Positions 31,607 through 42,000 of a stretch of 49,575 bases of DNA are shown here, piece after piece; the stretch's first letter is position 1, and each line of letters starts with the position of its first letter. The position numbers were made by a program, and so were the translations under genes. The notes beneath the pieces are model-generated. The model did not search any database. It saw nothing but the letters and a program-made list of their open reading frames with translations, and was not told the origin of the DNA. The stretch comes from an uncultured Eubacterium sp. (GTDB lineage Bacteria > Bacillota > Clostridia > Lachnospirales > Lachnospiraceae), in assembly GCA_947089855.1 (NCBI GenBank), contig CAMUML010000033.1, positions 1-49,575 of the forward strand, written 5' to 3'.

Positions 31607-34471
31607 CTACATATCTGAAATATATGCATATTCAGCAAACAGTTGCTTTCTATATATTTTTCTTTTTTCACTGTTATTAGATTCAATTACAATAAATTTA
31701 AAAACAGCATTTATTAATTTAGGCAATATCTTTTGTATATCTTGTACTGTCCATATTGAGTCATTTATATTTATTTCATATAGATTTGCGTCACTTAAAT
31801 CTGCATTTATTAAATTAGCTCCATTCAGACTTGCTCTATATAAATTAGCTTTTTGCAAATTAGCCCCATTCAAATTAGCTGCTATTAAATCCATTTTACT
31901 CAAATTAGCATTCTTTAGAATTGCATTACATAGTTTTGATTCGCTTAAATCTGCTCCTTCCAGATTGGCATCACTCAAATTTATACCATTTAAATCAGCA
32001 AAACATATACTAGCTTTTTGCAAATTTTTTCCTACTAAATTGTTTTTAGACAAGTTTACGTTATCTAAATTTACCATTTGTAAATTAATATTTTGTGAAC
32101 TTAATGCGTTTCCTAATACTGCATCATGCAAGTTGGCAGATTCTAGGTTTGCGCCTGTTAAATTTGCATATACTAAATTTACATTTTCCAAATTAGCTCC
32201 TTTTAAATTAGCTCCCCTTAAATCTGCATATTGTAAATTAGCTCCCCTTAAATCTGCATATTGTAAATTAGCTTCACTTAAATTTGTATATTGTAAATCT
32301 GCCTCTCTTAAATCAACATATTGAAGATCTATTAATTTCAAATTCAAGTAGCTGAGATTAACTTTTACACAGTTTATTATACCATATTTAATATAGCTTT
32401 TAACACTTTGACTATTAGCATTTTCTATAATATATTTATTATCTCTTATATGTGATAGAAAACGCAAAATATCTAACATATTAAAAAAACAATTTACTTC
32501 TTCAGATATAATATTTTTAAAATCTTTAATATTTCTATTAGTAAAAAAGAACATACCATATTGCAACATCATAACAATTGTATTTTCCCACCATATATAA
32601 TATCTGTTTTTCTTTTCATGGTTCATTTTATAATAAAGCTTTATAAGTTTAGAATATAAAAATTCACCTATTGTATAAGTAATTTTCCCTTTCTTTAAAT
32701 AAAATGCAATATTTCCGGCAAGCTCTTCTTGACTATTTTCTGATAATTTCATTATAGCATTTTCTATGGAACTAAAAATAGTTTCAGCCACAAAATATTC
32801 ATAAATAGAACGATGTACAAAATATAGTTCTTCCGTTTCTAATCCTTCACAATGTTTCACAGATTTGAAATAATTTCCTATTTTAAAATCTATATCTATT
32901 ACTTCGCTTTTCATTTTGTTTTCTTGCATATTACATATATTTATATATTCTTTTTGTGAAATACATGCTCCATCAGGATTATTTTCAAATATCCACATTG
33001 CAATTTCTCTGGATACTTGATGTATCTGATTCTTAATTTTTCCAATTCTATGAGCATTTGCAAAACTCCTATTCTCTATGCATCTATCATATATTCCACC
33101 TTCTAAAGAAAAAATCCTGTCATACACGTCTACAACAGAACCTTCTTTCTCAACAAAAACATTTAGAGCTAAAACCATATATAGAATTAAAGGAATACCT
33201 AAAATTTCTTTATTATTTATTATGTTTGAAATTGTATCTTTAGAAATATTACTACCAGTTTTATCTTGATAAAGTTTGCAAAAACTTTTAACTTGTTTTT
33301 CATCCCACGCTTGTAAAGTAATATAGTCAAATTGGATTCTATGTAAATTCTGAATATAGTTTTCTCTGCATGTAATGATTATGGAAAAGTTGGAGAATGA
33401 TTTCTCTTTTATGAATTGCCAAAACAATTTATTTAAAATTTCTTCTCTGTTTCTCACACTTAATTCATCAAAACCATCAAGGATTAATGCTTTTCCATTT
33501 AAATCAATATCAGACAATCCAAATTTCATTAATATCTCTTCGGCAAGATTATATTTCTCACTTGTATTATTCCAATCTATAGTATTTAAATCAGATGCAA
33601 ATTGATATACTAAAATATCATCTGTAAGATTTTTAAGATTAGCTGTAATCCATGTAATTAATGAACTCTTTCCTATTCCAGGTTGTCCTAAAATGAGCAA
33701 CATTTTATTATCTTTTTGTTCATTTATGTATTCAGACAATAATAAATTTTTCAAATCTGTCCATATTTTATCATTATTATCTTTCCATATGTAATGAGGT
33801 AAATGAGCCTCTATATAAACATCTTTCAATTTTATATTCTTACCATTATTTTTATCTCTCTTATTAAAATTATTCAGGAACATATTTTCATTCCATTTAT
33901 TAGCATATTCCTGTGTTTTGTTTTTTACTTTTTTATGAATAGTATAATTTTGAGAAATTTTTTTATTTGTTTCGTTTTCTTTTATTTCAGTAACAATTTG
34001 CTTTACTTCATCCATGCCATATTTTATTGAATTGATGCCATCAATCTGCTGGTCTTGTTTTAGTAAACTCACTTCTTTATATAATTCATCACTTGTGCAT
34101 AGTTCTTGATATAATAATATTTTAAATTCTTCACAACTTTCACTATAAACAGTTTCACCGAAAACAGCTAAACCAGCTTTTACAGCTTCTATAATATCAC
34201 CTTTGTTATTTTTTAATCCTTTTAATAAATTTTCTGTCGCATCATAAATAATATCTTGATTTTCTTGATATTTACCATACGTTATTTCATTAAAAGCATT
34301 TACTATAACTTGATAAATTTGGGATTGCATATTTTCATTTTTAGTGATTTTGCTCTCAATTACCTTCTTAATTGAAGTTTTAGAAACATCTACACTATCA
34401 TTAATAATTTTTGATATAAAACCACCAATTACTCCACTAATTACTGTTCCCTCTGGTATCATAATTGCCAT
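31607..34471 (-). CDS. NACHT NTPase with C-terminal pentapeptide repeats (candidate defence protein)
   Basis: About 954 residues on the reverse strand, strongly AT-rich compared with its neighbours. Residues 1 to about 235 are helical without a recognised effector fold. The NACHT module follows: Walker A GQPGIGKSS (262-270), Walker B ALILDGFDELS (328-338) with the NACHT-type acidic DGFDE, sensor-like IIITCRENY, and FVHRSIYEYFVAE near 551-563. Residues about 703-901 are roughly 40 pentapeptide repeats of A(D/N)LXX type, a quadrilateral beta-helix. Bacterial NACHT proteins are known anti-phage ATPases; this domain pairing makes the same role plausible, but the effector is unknown. ATG 34471 is chosen because the upstream TTG overlaps the promoter; 34462 is possible. 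Confidence 0.85.
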   Translation of the reverse strand: MAIMIPEGTVISGVIGGFISKIINDSVDVSKTSIKKVIESKITKNENMQSQIYQVIVNAFNEITYGKYQENQDIIYDATENLLKGLKNNKGDIIEAVKAGLAVFGETVYSESCEEFKILLYQELCTSDELYKEVSLLKQDQQIDGINSIKYGMDEVKQIVTEIKENETNKKISQNYTIHKKVKNKTQEYANKWNENMFLNNFNKRDKNNGKNIKLKDVYIEAHLPHYIWKDNNDKIWTDLKNLLLSEYINEQKDNKMLLILGQPGIGKSSLITWITANLKNLTDDILVYQFASDLNTIDWNNTSEKYNLAEEILMKFGLSDIDLNGKALILDGFDELSVRNREEILNKLFWQFIKEKSFSNFSIIITCRENYIQNLHRIQFDYITLQAWDEKQVKSFCKLYQDKTGSNISKDTISNIINNKEILGIPLILYMVLALNVFVEKEGSVVDVYDRIFSLEGGIYDRCIENRSFANAHRIGKIKNQIHQVSREIAMWIFENNPDGACISQKEYINICNMQENKMKSEVIDIDFKIGNYFKSVKHCEGLETEELYFVHRSIYEYFVAETIFSSIENAIMKLSENSQEELAGNIAFYLKKGKITYTIGEFLYSKLIKLYYKMNHEKKNRYYIWWENTIVMMLQYGMFFFTNRNIKDFKNIISEEVNCFFNMLDILRFLSHIRDNKYIIENANSQSVKSYIKYGIINCVKVNLSYLNLKLIDLQYVDLREADLQYTNLSEANLQYADLRGANLQYADLRGANLKGANLENVNLVYANLTGANLESANLHDAVLGNALSSQNINLQMVNLDNVNLSKNNLVGKNLQKASICFADLNGINLSDANLEGADLSESKLCNAILKNANLSKMDLIAANLNGANLQKANLYRASLNGANLINADLSDANLYEININDSIWTVQDIQKILPKLINAVFKFIVIESNNSEKRKIYRKQLFAEYAYISDM

Positions 34472-34497
34472 GACCTTCCTATGTATAATAAATAACA

Positions 34498-34526
34498 ATT
34501 ATAGTGTAAAAGTATAACCATTTCAA
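34498..34526 (-). promoter_or_regulatory. Promoter of the NACHT gene
   Basis: On the reverse strand TTGAAA (34526-34521) and TATAAT (34503-34498) are separated by exactly 17 bases. Transcription would start near 34491, leaving a leader of about 20 bases with AGGAAGG. The gene therefore has its own promoter. Confidence 0.8.
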
Positions 34527-34938
34527 CCCTACAAGTGCAATTCTTTTCTAAAAGGATTAGATTCATTAATCATAAGTTTGGGAGAAGACGTTATAGCTTG
34601 CTATGTCTCCGGTTTTTGTTGGGTACTCTTGAATTAAATGCATAGATTATGCTTTATAATGGAAGTTGTCTTCGGCATCAATGCTGAGGGATATTTATTT
34701 TTTGATTTTATTAATCAGGTCAAATAATCAGTTTTTGATATAGTAAAGATATAAAAAATTGCGACAGGTTCTATGTTCAGGATAGAATATTAAATGGAAT
34801 TAAGAGAAGCACCCGCTGGTATGGATCTTGCAGGCAGCGGGGCTTTCAGACGTTGATAGGTGAAATCGTGTGCAAACTGGAATAATTTTGGTTCTGAAGT
34901 ATCCGGGTTATAAATATGGGCCTGCACTGGAAGTTTAT
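34527..34938. other. AT-rich intergenic region between NACHT gene and flavodoxin remnant
   Basis: No gene is supported. TTGCGACAGG at 34759-34768 resembles one arm of the palindromic sites at 29542 and 47 kb but lacks the second arm. The border of the AT-rich island probably lies here. Confidence 0.35.
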
Positions 34939-35392
34939 CTATATATGGGGTTCCAGTGGCAGTTTTTTTATAAAAGCCACTGCCTTTTCCAGTTCCTTGG
35001 ATGACGGGTGATTTTTTGCTATGCCGCCAACGAGTTTGAAAGCCCGAACGTGTCAAAGCCCCTACAGTAAAATTCCACGCAGACAGTGCCGCCTTTTCCT
35101 GCAATGATCTTTTTATATGCTTTGCATGGTCGCGATATCTCATTCCGCACGTATAGACTAGAAATACTTTTTTCCCTTCTAGGCTGATCGATTTTATAGC
35201 TGACCGGATGGATTTGTGGAAGTCTCCAGCATAGATCCCAGAAGCAAATCCGATGATGTCATAATCCATAAAATTAATTTTTTTACAGTCAGACGCTTTT
35301 ACAAGGTCAAATTTCTTTATTTTCCGCATGGCTTTCAATACTTTCTTTGTATTCCCATGGTGGACGGATGCGTAAATGACAGCTGCTTTTAT
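34939..35392 (-). pseudogene. Flavodoxin-domain protein, degenerate
   Basis: Reverse strand. The N-terminus is clearly flavodoxin-like (KAAVIYASVHHGNTKKVLKA, with the FMN phosphate loop, then DYDIIGFASGIYAGDFHKSI and KKVFLVYTCGM). The codon where Met is expected reads ATA (35392-35390), with no ATG, GTG or TTG upstream before a stop. In the C-terminal half the family sequence jumps frames at least twice, ending in a frame reading GIAKNHPSSKELEKAVAFIK and stopping at 34939. The 182-codon open frame beginning at 35338 is partly out of frame. I call it a decayed gene. Confidence 0.75.
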
Positions 35393-35874
35393 AGGCTGTA
35401 CTTCTAAATTAAATAATTATTTTCTATACTGCAGTGTAATTATACTTCTTAACTGCCCATATGTCTATCCTGTTTTCTTAAAAAACGGGGATGTTTTCCA
35501 TGTTTATCAGGCAGATTCTTTTTTCTGAAAAAATTTTCAAAAATAGTTAATTTCTATTTTTCCCAGTGTGTGATGAGTAGAGGGGCAGTTACCAGGGGCT
35601 TTTCCGGCCCGGTCATATATCCCTTCATGTGGACCTTGACAATTTTATAGCCTGCCTGGATAGATACCCAGCAATGAGCGCGCATTCTGCGCACCGTGCC
35701 GGAGAAAACGCCGCGGAATGAGAGCCGGGGCTGGAACGGGTTCAGGGGGAAAACAGGCAGAACGCTCAAAATAAACAGCCTATTAGTTGGGCTGTTATAG
35801 ATATTTTAAGAAAAACGGCCTGGGACAGCAGGCCGGATAATAACAGCAGATACTATGCAGGGAAGGCATCTTAT
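35393..35874. other. Intergenic region upstream of the giant adhesin
   Basis: No firmly supported gene. A reverse ORF at 35554-35769 (71 codons) has no recognisable family or good ribosome binding site. A + strand frame is open from about 35717 to 36006 without a standard start before ATG 35875. The adhesin promoter probably lies here, but no clear -35/-10 pair is seen. Confidence 0.35.
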
Positions 35875-36006
35875 ATGGATGGGCTTCCCTGTATCCATGT
35901 GCTGTTACCAGGGATGAAGGCAGCGCAAAAAAGCGGAAAGGGGGAGTTGGAATGTCGGGAAGATAAGTATGCAGAATGGTTACGGTATTTTGAATTAGAA
36001 AAGTAA
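35875..36006 (+). CDS. Possible small protein, 43 aa, before the adhesin gene
   Basis: ATG 35875 opens 43 codons (MDGLPCIHVLLPGMKAAQKS, then a charged tail YAEWLRYFELEK) and ends 16 bases before the adhesin start. The same frame is open further upstream (ISWAVIDILRKTAWDSRPDN), so this could be the end of a longer, degraded gene. No good ribosome binding site is seen at the ATG. Family unknown. Confidence 0.35.
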   Translation: MDGLPCIHVLLPGMKAAQKSGKGELECREDKYAEWLRYFELEK

Positions 36007-36022
36007 AAAGAAAGGAAATTTT

Positions 36023-39000
36023 ATGAAAGGAAAAGTAAAGAGGATCGTTTCAGGAGTTCTTTCTGCCATGACGCTGCTGTCCTCTGCTGTCCAGCCCGCG
36101 ATTGTTTCTGCATCGGAAACGGCAGGGTATGAAGCGGAATATCCTGCTTTTGAACAGGTGAAAGACCGTCTGGATGCGGATGAGGTTGTCTCAGCAGAAG
36201 ATCATTTGACCGAAGCCGGAGGCGGCTTTGATGTGGAAAACGATCTTTCCGGGATCAGGTTTGATCCCAGGAAAGTAAAAGTGAAATTCCATGAAGCGGC
36301 AGATAAGGCCGGCAGCGCGTTTGACGGAAACCGTGCGGGAACTTACCGTGTAGTTTATCTTGTGAAGCCGTCCAGCGGGCATCCGTCCTACCATGTATGC
36401 CGGAATATCATAGTGAAAAAGCCCTCCGTGGAAAAGCAGGAAGAGAAGACCGCATCAGGGTCAGGCAGATCCGGCGGGCAGGAAGATTCCGGGAGCGGGG
36501 ATGATGAAGATGGTTCAGATACAGCAGGAGAACCCGGATCTGGGCAGGATGGCAGCCATGATGGTTCAGAGGAAGAAAGGGAAGAAAACCCGGATATAAT
36601 GGAAGATACAGGACAGACGGCAGATACAGAAACCGGGCTGACTGTGGACGGGGCCATGGCGCAGGCGGAAGGGCAGGGGATCGACCTGCTGGCGATGGAA
36701 GAGGGCGAAAGCGTTGTCTTTTATGCGGCATCAGGGGAGAAAGCCGAAGAAAAGGTGACCGTCACAAGGGGCGACTGTTTCCGTTATGCAGATTTCGGGC
36801 TTGGAACCTATTTGACATACAAGTACACGGTACACTTCGGGGATGTGTCGGCGACCGCCTACTGCGTCCAGCCGTCCAAGGATTCGCCGGACAGCGGCAC
36901 ATTTGGCATCACAAAGCTGAAAGATAAAAAAGGTCTTTCCAAAGTCTGCTATTACGGCACAAAGGCGAGCGGGGATGAAGGTTTCTTTGCGGAAAAACAC
37001 CCGGATTTCCCTTATGCGGAACAATTTATCCTCGTACATATGGCGGCAAGCCACGCAAACGGGAGTGAGGACGCTTTTTCCGGCGCAAGCAGCACGGGCA
37101 GGGAGCTTGCCCTGGAACTGTATGAATACTGCATGGCGCAGCCGGAGATTCCGGATGTTGACATGTCTTTTTCCAGTGACAGCGTGAACGCTTATGTGGA
37201 CGGGGACATCCAGCGGACGAAAGAGATCGTCTTTAAGGCGGATGAACTGCAGTCCATAACCATGAAGCTGCCGGAAGGCGTGAAGTTCCATAACGTGGAT
37301 ACCGGGAAAACAAGTAAAGCCGGGGCGGATGTGGAAGTCACCGGGGGCACGAGGTTCTACCTGTCCGCACCGCTGACACAGGCAGAAGATGTGTCAGCTG
37401 AATGGTCTGCAAGGATGAAAGGGAGCGTCACAAAGGATTATTCCGCGTATAAGATCTCGACAGGCAGCGGAAGCCAGGACCTTGCCCTTGTATTCGGGGA
37501 AGGCGTGGCGGATGAAAAATATGTGGAGTTTTCCGTCAGCTGGGTCGAGCCTGCAAAAATCCGCATAATAAAAGTGGATTCTGAAAATAAGGATGCAAGG
37601 CTGTCCGGCGCTGTGTTCGGCGTTTATGAGGACAAGGGATGCACAAAGCTCATTACAGAGATGCCCGCCACAAACAGCAATGGCGCGGCTGCCGTGGAAC
37701 TGATTAAGACACATGATACGGTCTATGTAAAAGAAATCAAGGCTCCAAAGGGATACAGCCTGAATGAGTCTGCATATAAGGTGAAACTGGATGCGGGCGG
37801 CACGGTCACTGAAACGGTGCCTGATAAGGAACTGCTCGGCGGGCTGTCTGTCTGCAAAGAAGGGCAGGCGCTCACCGGGGTGGATACGAACAGCAACGGC
37901 ACAGTGTTCCGCTATGAAAAGCGTCGCCTCCAGGGAGCTGTTTTTAACGTGTATGCAGGGGCGGACATTGTTACCGCTTACGGCACAAAAGTATTCAGAC
38001 GGGGAGACCTGGTAAAAGCCGGCCTGGTCACGGGCGCGGACGGCACGGCATCCGTGGAGGGCCTCCATGCCGGGACATATACTGTAAGGGAAATGAAAGC
38101 GCCGGTAAATTTTTATAACGCCGGTGAGGAAAAGACGGTAGAGGTTTCTGCGGCAGGGCAGGATGCGGAAGCGGTTTTTTCAGAAGCGTCCTTTACAAAT
38201 GAGCGCCAGAAGGCTGCTGTATCCATCTTAAAAAAGGACAGGGATACAGGCTCCGCGATGGGCGGGGTTGTTTTCGGACTGTATGCGGCGGAAAATATCC
38301 GGAATGCAGACGGCACAGGGATAGCTGCGAAAGGCACACTGATCGAAAAAGCCACGACAGCCGCAGACGGTACGGCGGCATTTTCCGCTGACCTGCCAGC
38401 CGGGTTTTCATACAGCGTGAAAGAGGAGCAGGCGCCGGAAGGCTATGTGCTGAATACGGAAGATGTGTATGTTTTCCGCTTTGCCTATACAAATGACAGG
38501 GAAGCGACCGTGCCTTTTGCGCATACATTCACAGATAAACGTGTCACCGCAAAGGTCACGCTCCATAAAAAGGATGCGGAAACAGGGAAAGCGTCGCCGC
38601 AGGGGGACGCAAGCCTGGAACATGCGGTCTACGGGCTTTATGCGCGTGAGGACATCATGCGCCCGGACGGTTCAGGGGCGGCTTATAAAGCAGGGTCACA
38701 GGTTGCAGTCCTGACTACCGGCAGGGACGGGGAAGCATATGCGGATAACCTTTACCTTGGGAAGTATTATGTGAAAGAGACCACTCCCCCAGTCGGCTAC
38801 CTGGCGGATGCAAAGGAATACGACCTTGTGTGCAGCTATGAAGGGGGCATGACGGCGGAAGTGGAGCGGGAATGCACTTCGCTGGAGCAGGTGAAGAAAC
38901 AGCCGTTCCAGATCATCAAGGCCGGGTATAACGGAAGCACGGATGTGGGGCTTCTGGCGGGCGCAGGGTTTACGGCTTACCTGGAGTCCTCGCTGACAAA

Positions 39001-42000
39001 AAAAGCAGATGGGAATTACGATTTCAATTCTGCAGACCCGGTTGTGACCGGCAGACACGGGGAGACGGAGATCTTCACGGATGAAAAAGGCTATGCCTGC
39101 AGCGCAGCGCTGCCATATGGCACGTATATCGTCCGTGAGACGACAACGCCGCATAACTATAAGCCGGTAAAGGATTTTACAGTCAGGATCACGGAAAACA
39201 GCCCGGACACGCCGCAGATGTGGAGGGTGCTGTTTGACGATGAATTTACGGCAAAGCTCAAGATCATCAAACAGGATGGTGCGACAAAGAGGCCGGTGCT
39301 GGTGAAAGGTGCGGAATTTAAGGTCTATGACATTGACCATGGCAGGTATGTGGAGCAGGTGACAACCTATCCGGCGACGGTAAAGCATGAGTCTTATTTT
39401 ACGGATGAAAACGGATACCTGATCCTGCCGCAGAACCTGGGCGCGGGGCGCTACCGGATTGAGGAAGTGAATGCGCCTTATGGGTATACGCTTAACCGGA
39501 ACTTTATTGAAGTGTCAGTCGATTCTGACGCTGCCTATCAGATGGATGGGATTTCCGGGGACGTCATTATTGAAGCTGTTTATGAAGACCATCAGGTGAA
39601 AGGGCAGATCCACATCGTAAAGTGCGGTGAAGCACTGAACAGTTTTGGGGATGGTTTCTCTTATAGAGAGGAAAAACTTGCGGGGGCCGTCTTTGCGGTA
39701 TATGCCGCAGAGGATATTTATCCGGCGGACTGCCAGAAGGACGCGGATGGGAACCGCATCCTGGAATATGCGTCCGGCCAGCTGGTGGGAACCGTAACAA
39801 CGGATGGAAACGGGGAAGCGGCGCTTTCAAACCTTCCACTTGGGACTTACCGCATTGTGGAGACGGAAGCGCCGGATGGCTTTGTGCTGGACGGACAGGA
39901 GCAGACGGTAACGCTTTCCTATGAAGGGCAGGACACGCCTGTTGTGGAGCAGACGGCAGAAATGAAAAATAAGCGGCAGAAAGTGGAGGTTTCCGTCACA
40001 AAGAAGGATTCTGACACGGAAAAGCCTTTATCCGGCGCAGAGTTCGGGCTTTATGCAAAGACAGATATCCTGGCGCACGGGGATGTGGTCGCAGAAAAAG
40101 GCACACTGCTTGCAAAAGCGGTCTCTGGCAGGGATGGAAAAGCGGAGTTTAAGGCAGACCTCCCTTTTGGAGATTATTATATACGGGAGCTTTCAGCGCC
40201 TGCCGGGTATGCATCGTCTGGTGAAACGCTTGAAGTAACGGCGGCTTACCAGGGCCAGGATGTGGAAACGGTGCAGATCCCTTCCATTTTTAATAACAGG
40301 CCGACAAGAGTTTCTGTGAAAAAGAAAGACCTTGCAACCGGCGTGACGGTTTCTGGGGCTGCGCTTTCCATCATTGATAAGGATGGGAATGTGGTAGAAA
40401 GATGGCAGTCCGAAAAAGGCGCGGGGAATGTGGTCGAACGGCTCACTGCAGGGGAGGCTTATACGCTGCGTGAAGAGATGGCCCCATACGGCTACCTGCT
40501 GGCAGAGGAAGCTACATTTACTGTGGAAGATACAGAAGAAACACAGGAAGTGGAATTAAAGGACGATGTGCCGACGGCAAGGCTGATCATCAATAAGGAA
40601 GGCGAGTTCCTGGAAGATGTTTCAGCTTTGGAATCCGTGAGCGGCTGGATCGACCACTTTTTTGAGTATATCACCGGCTCTTTGAAAGATGTAACCTTTG
40701 AAGTATATGCCTTAGAAGATATCAAGGCGGCTGACGGGGAGAGCGGGGATTATTATAAGAAAGACGATTTGATCGGCACAATTACTACGGACAGCACGGG
40801 GATTGCAGAACTTTCCGGCCTGCCGCTCGGCAGATATTACGTCAAAGAAAAAGCGACCGCCGAAGGGTATGTCCTGGATGACAAAGCCAGGGAGATCGAC
40901 CTGACCTACCGCGACCAGTACACTGCGGAAGTCACTTATTCCTCTGACTGGCTGAATGACCGCCAGAAGGCAGGGGTGCGTGTGCTGAAAAAGGAGAAAG
41001 GCTCTGACCGTGTGCTGGAAGGCGCCGTGTTTGCGCTCTGCGCGAAGGAAGATATTGCCAGTGCGGACGGCAGGGTAATCATGGAAGCGGATACGGTGAT
41101 TGAGGAAAAGGCCACGGATGCGGACGGGACGCTTGTTTTTACTGCAGACCTTCCGATCGGATATTCTTATTACATTAAGGAGACATTCCCGGCGCCCGGT
41201 TTTGCAACGGCACAGGAAGCGCAGGAGTTTACATTCACATATGGGGATGCAGCGGAAGAAAGCGTTTACTATGATTTTACGTTTGAGGACGAGCCTGTGG
41301 TCTTTGAGTTCCTGAAACTGTCGTTAAAGGACGGCAGCAGGGTGGAAGGCGCAGCGCTGCAGCTGTCGGATGCGGATGGGAACGTTGTGGAATCATGGAT
41401 TTCCGGCACAGAGCCGCATACCATCCGGGAGCTTGTTGTGGGAAAGAAATATACATTGACAGAAACACGGCCTGCAGACGGATATGTGACGGCAGGGGAC
41501 ATTGTGTTTACAGTAGAAGACACTGGGGAAATCCAGGAAATTGCAATGGAAGATGATGTAACAAAAGTGGAAATCTCCAAACAGGATTTTGGCGGGAAGG
41601 AACTGCCCGGCGCATCGCTTTCGATCTTAGACCAGGATGGGAATATTGTGGAAAGCTGGGTATCCGGGGAAGAGCCGCATTATATGGAAATGCTGCCGAT
41701 CGGGGAATATGTGCTGCATGAAGAAAAGGCGCCGGACGGTTATGTGACAGCGGAAGACGTGCCGTTTACGGTGGACGATACCGGTGGGATCCAAAAAGTT
41801 ACAATGAAAGATGATGTGACAAAAGTGGAAATCTCCAAGCAGGATATTGGCGGGAAAGAACTGCCGGGCGCAAAACTTGCCATCCTTGATAAAGACGGGA
41901 AAACGGTGGAAAGCTGGGTATCCGGGGAAGAGCCGCATTACATGGAGATGCTGCCGATCGAGGAATATGTGCTGCGTGAGGAAAAAACCCCGGACGGCTA

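Noticed and set aside
31965-32324. Forward ORF of 119 codons over the pentapeptide region
   Set aside because: It is the complement of the repetitive pentapeptide coding sequence; its periodic Lys/Phe-rich product is a mirror of the repeats.
35554-35769. Reverse 71-codon ORF before the adhesin
   Set aside because: No recognisable family, no good ribosome binding site, and located in a degraded stretch; not enough to call a gene.
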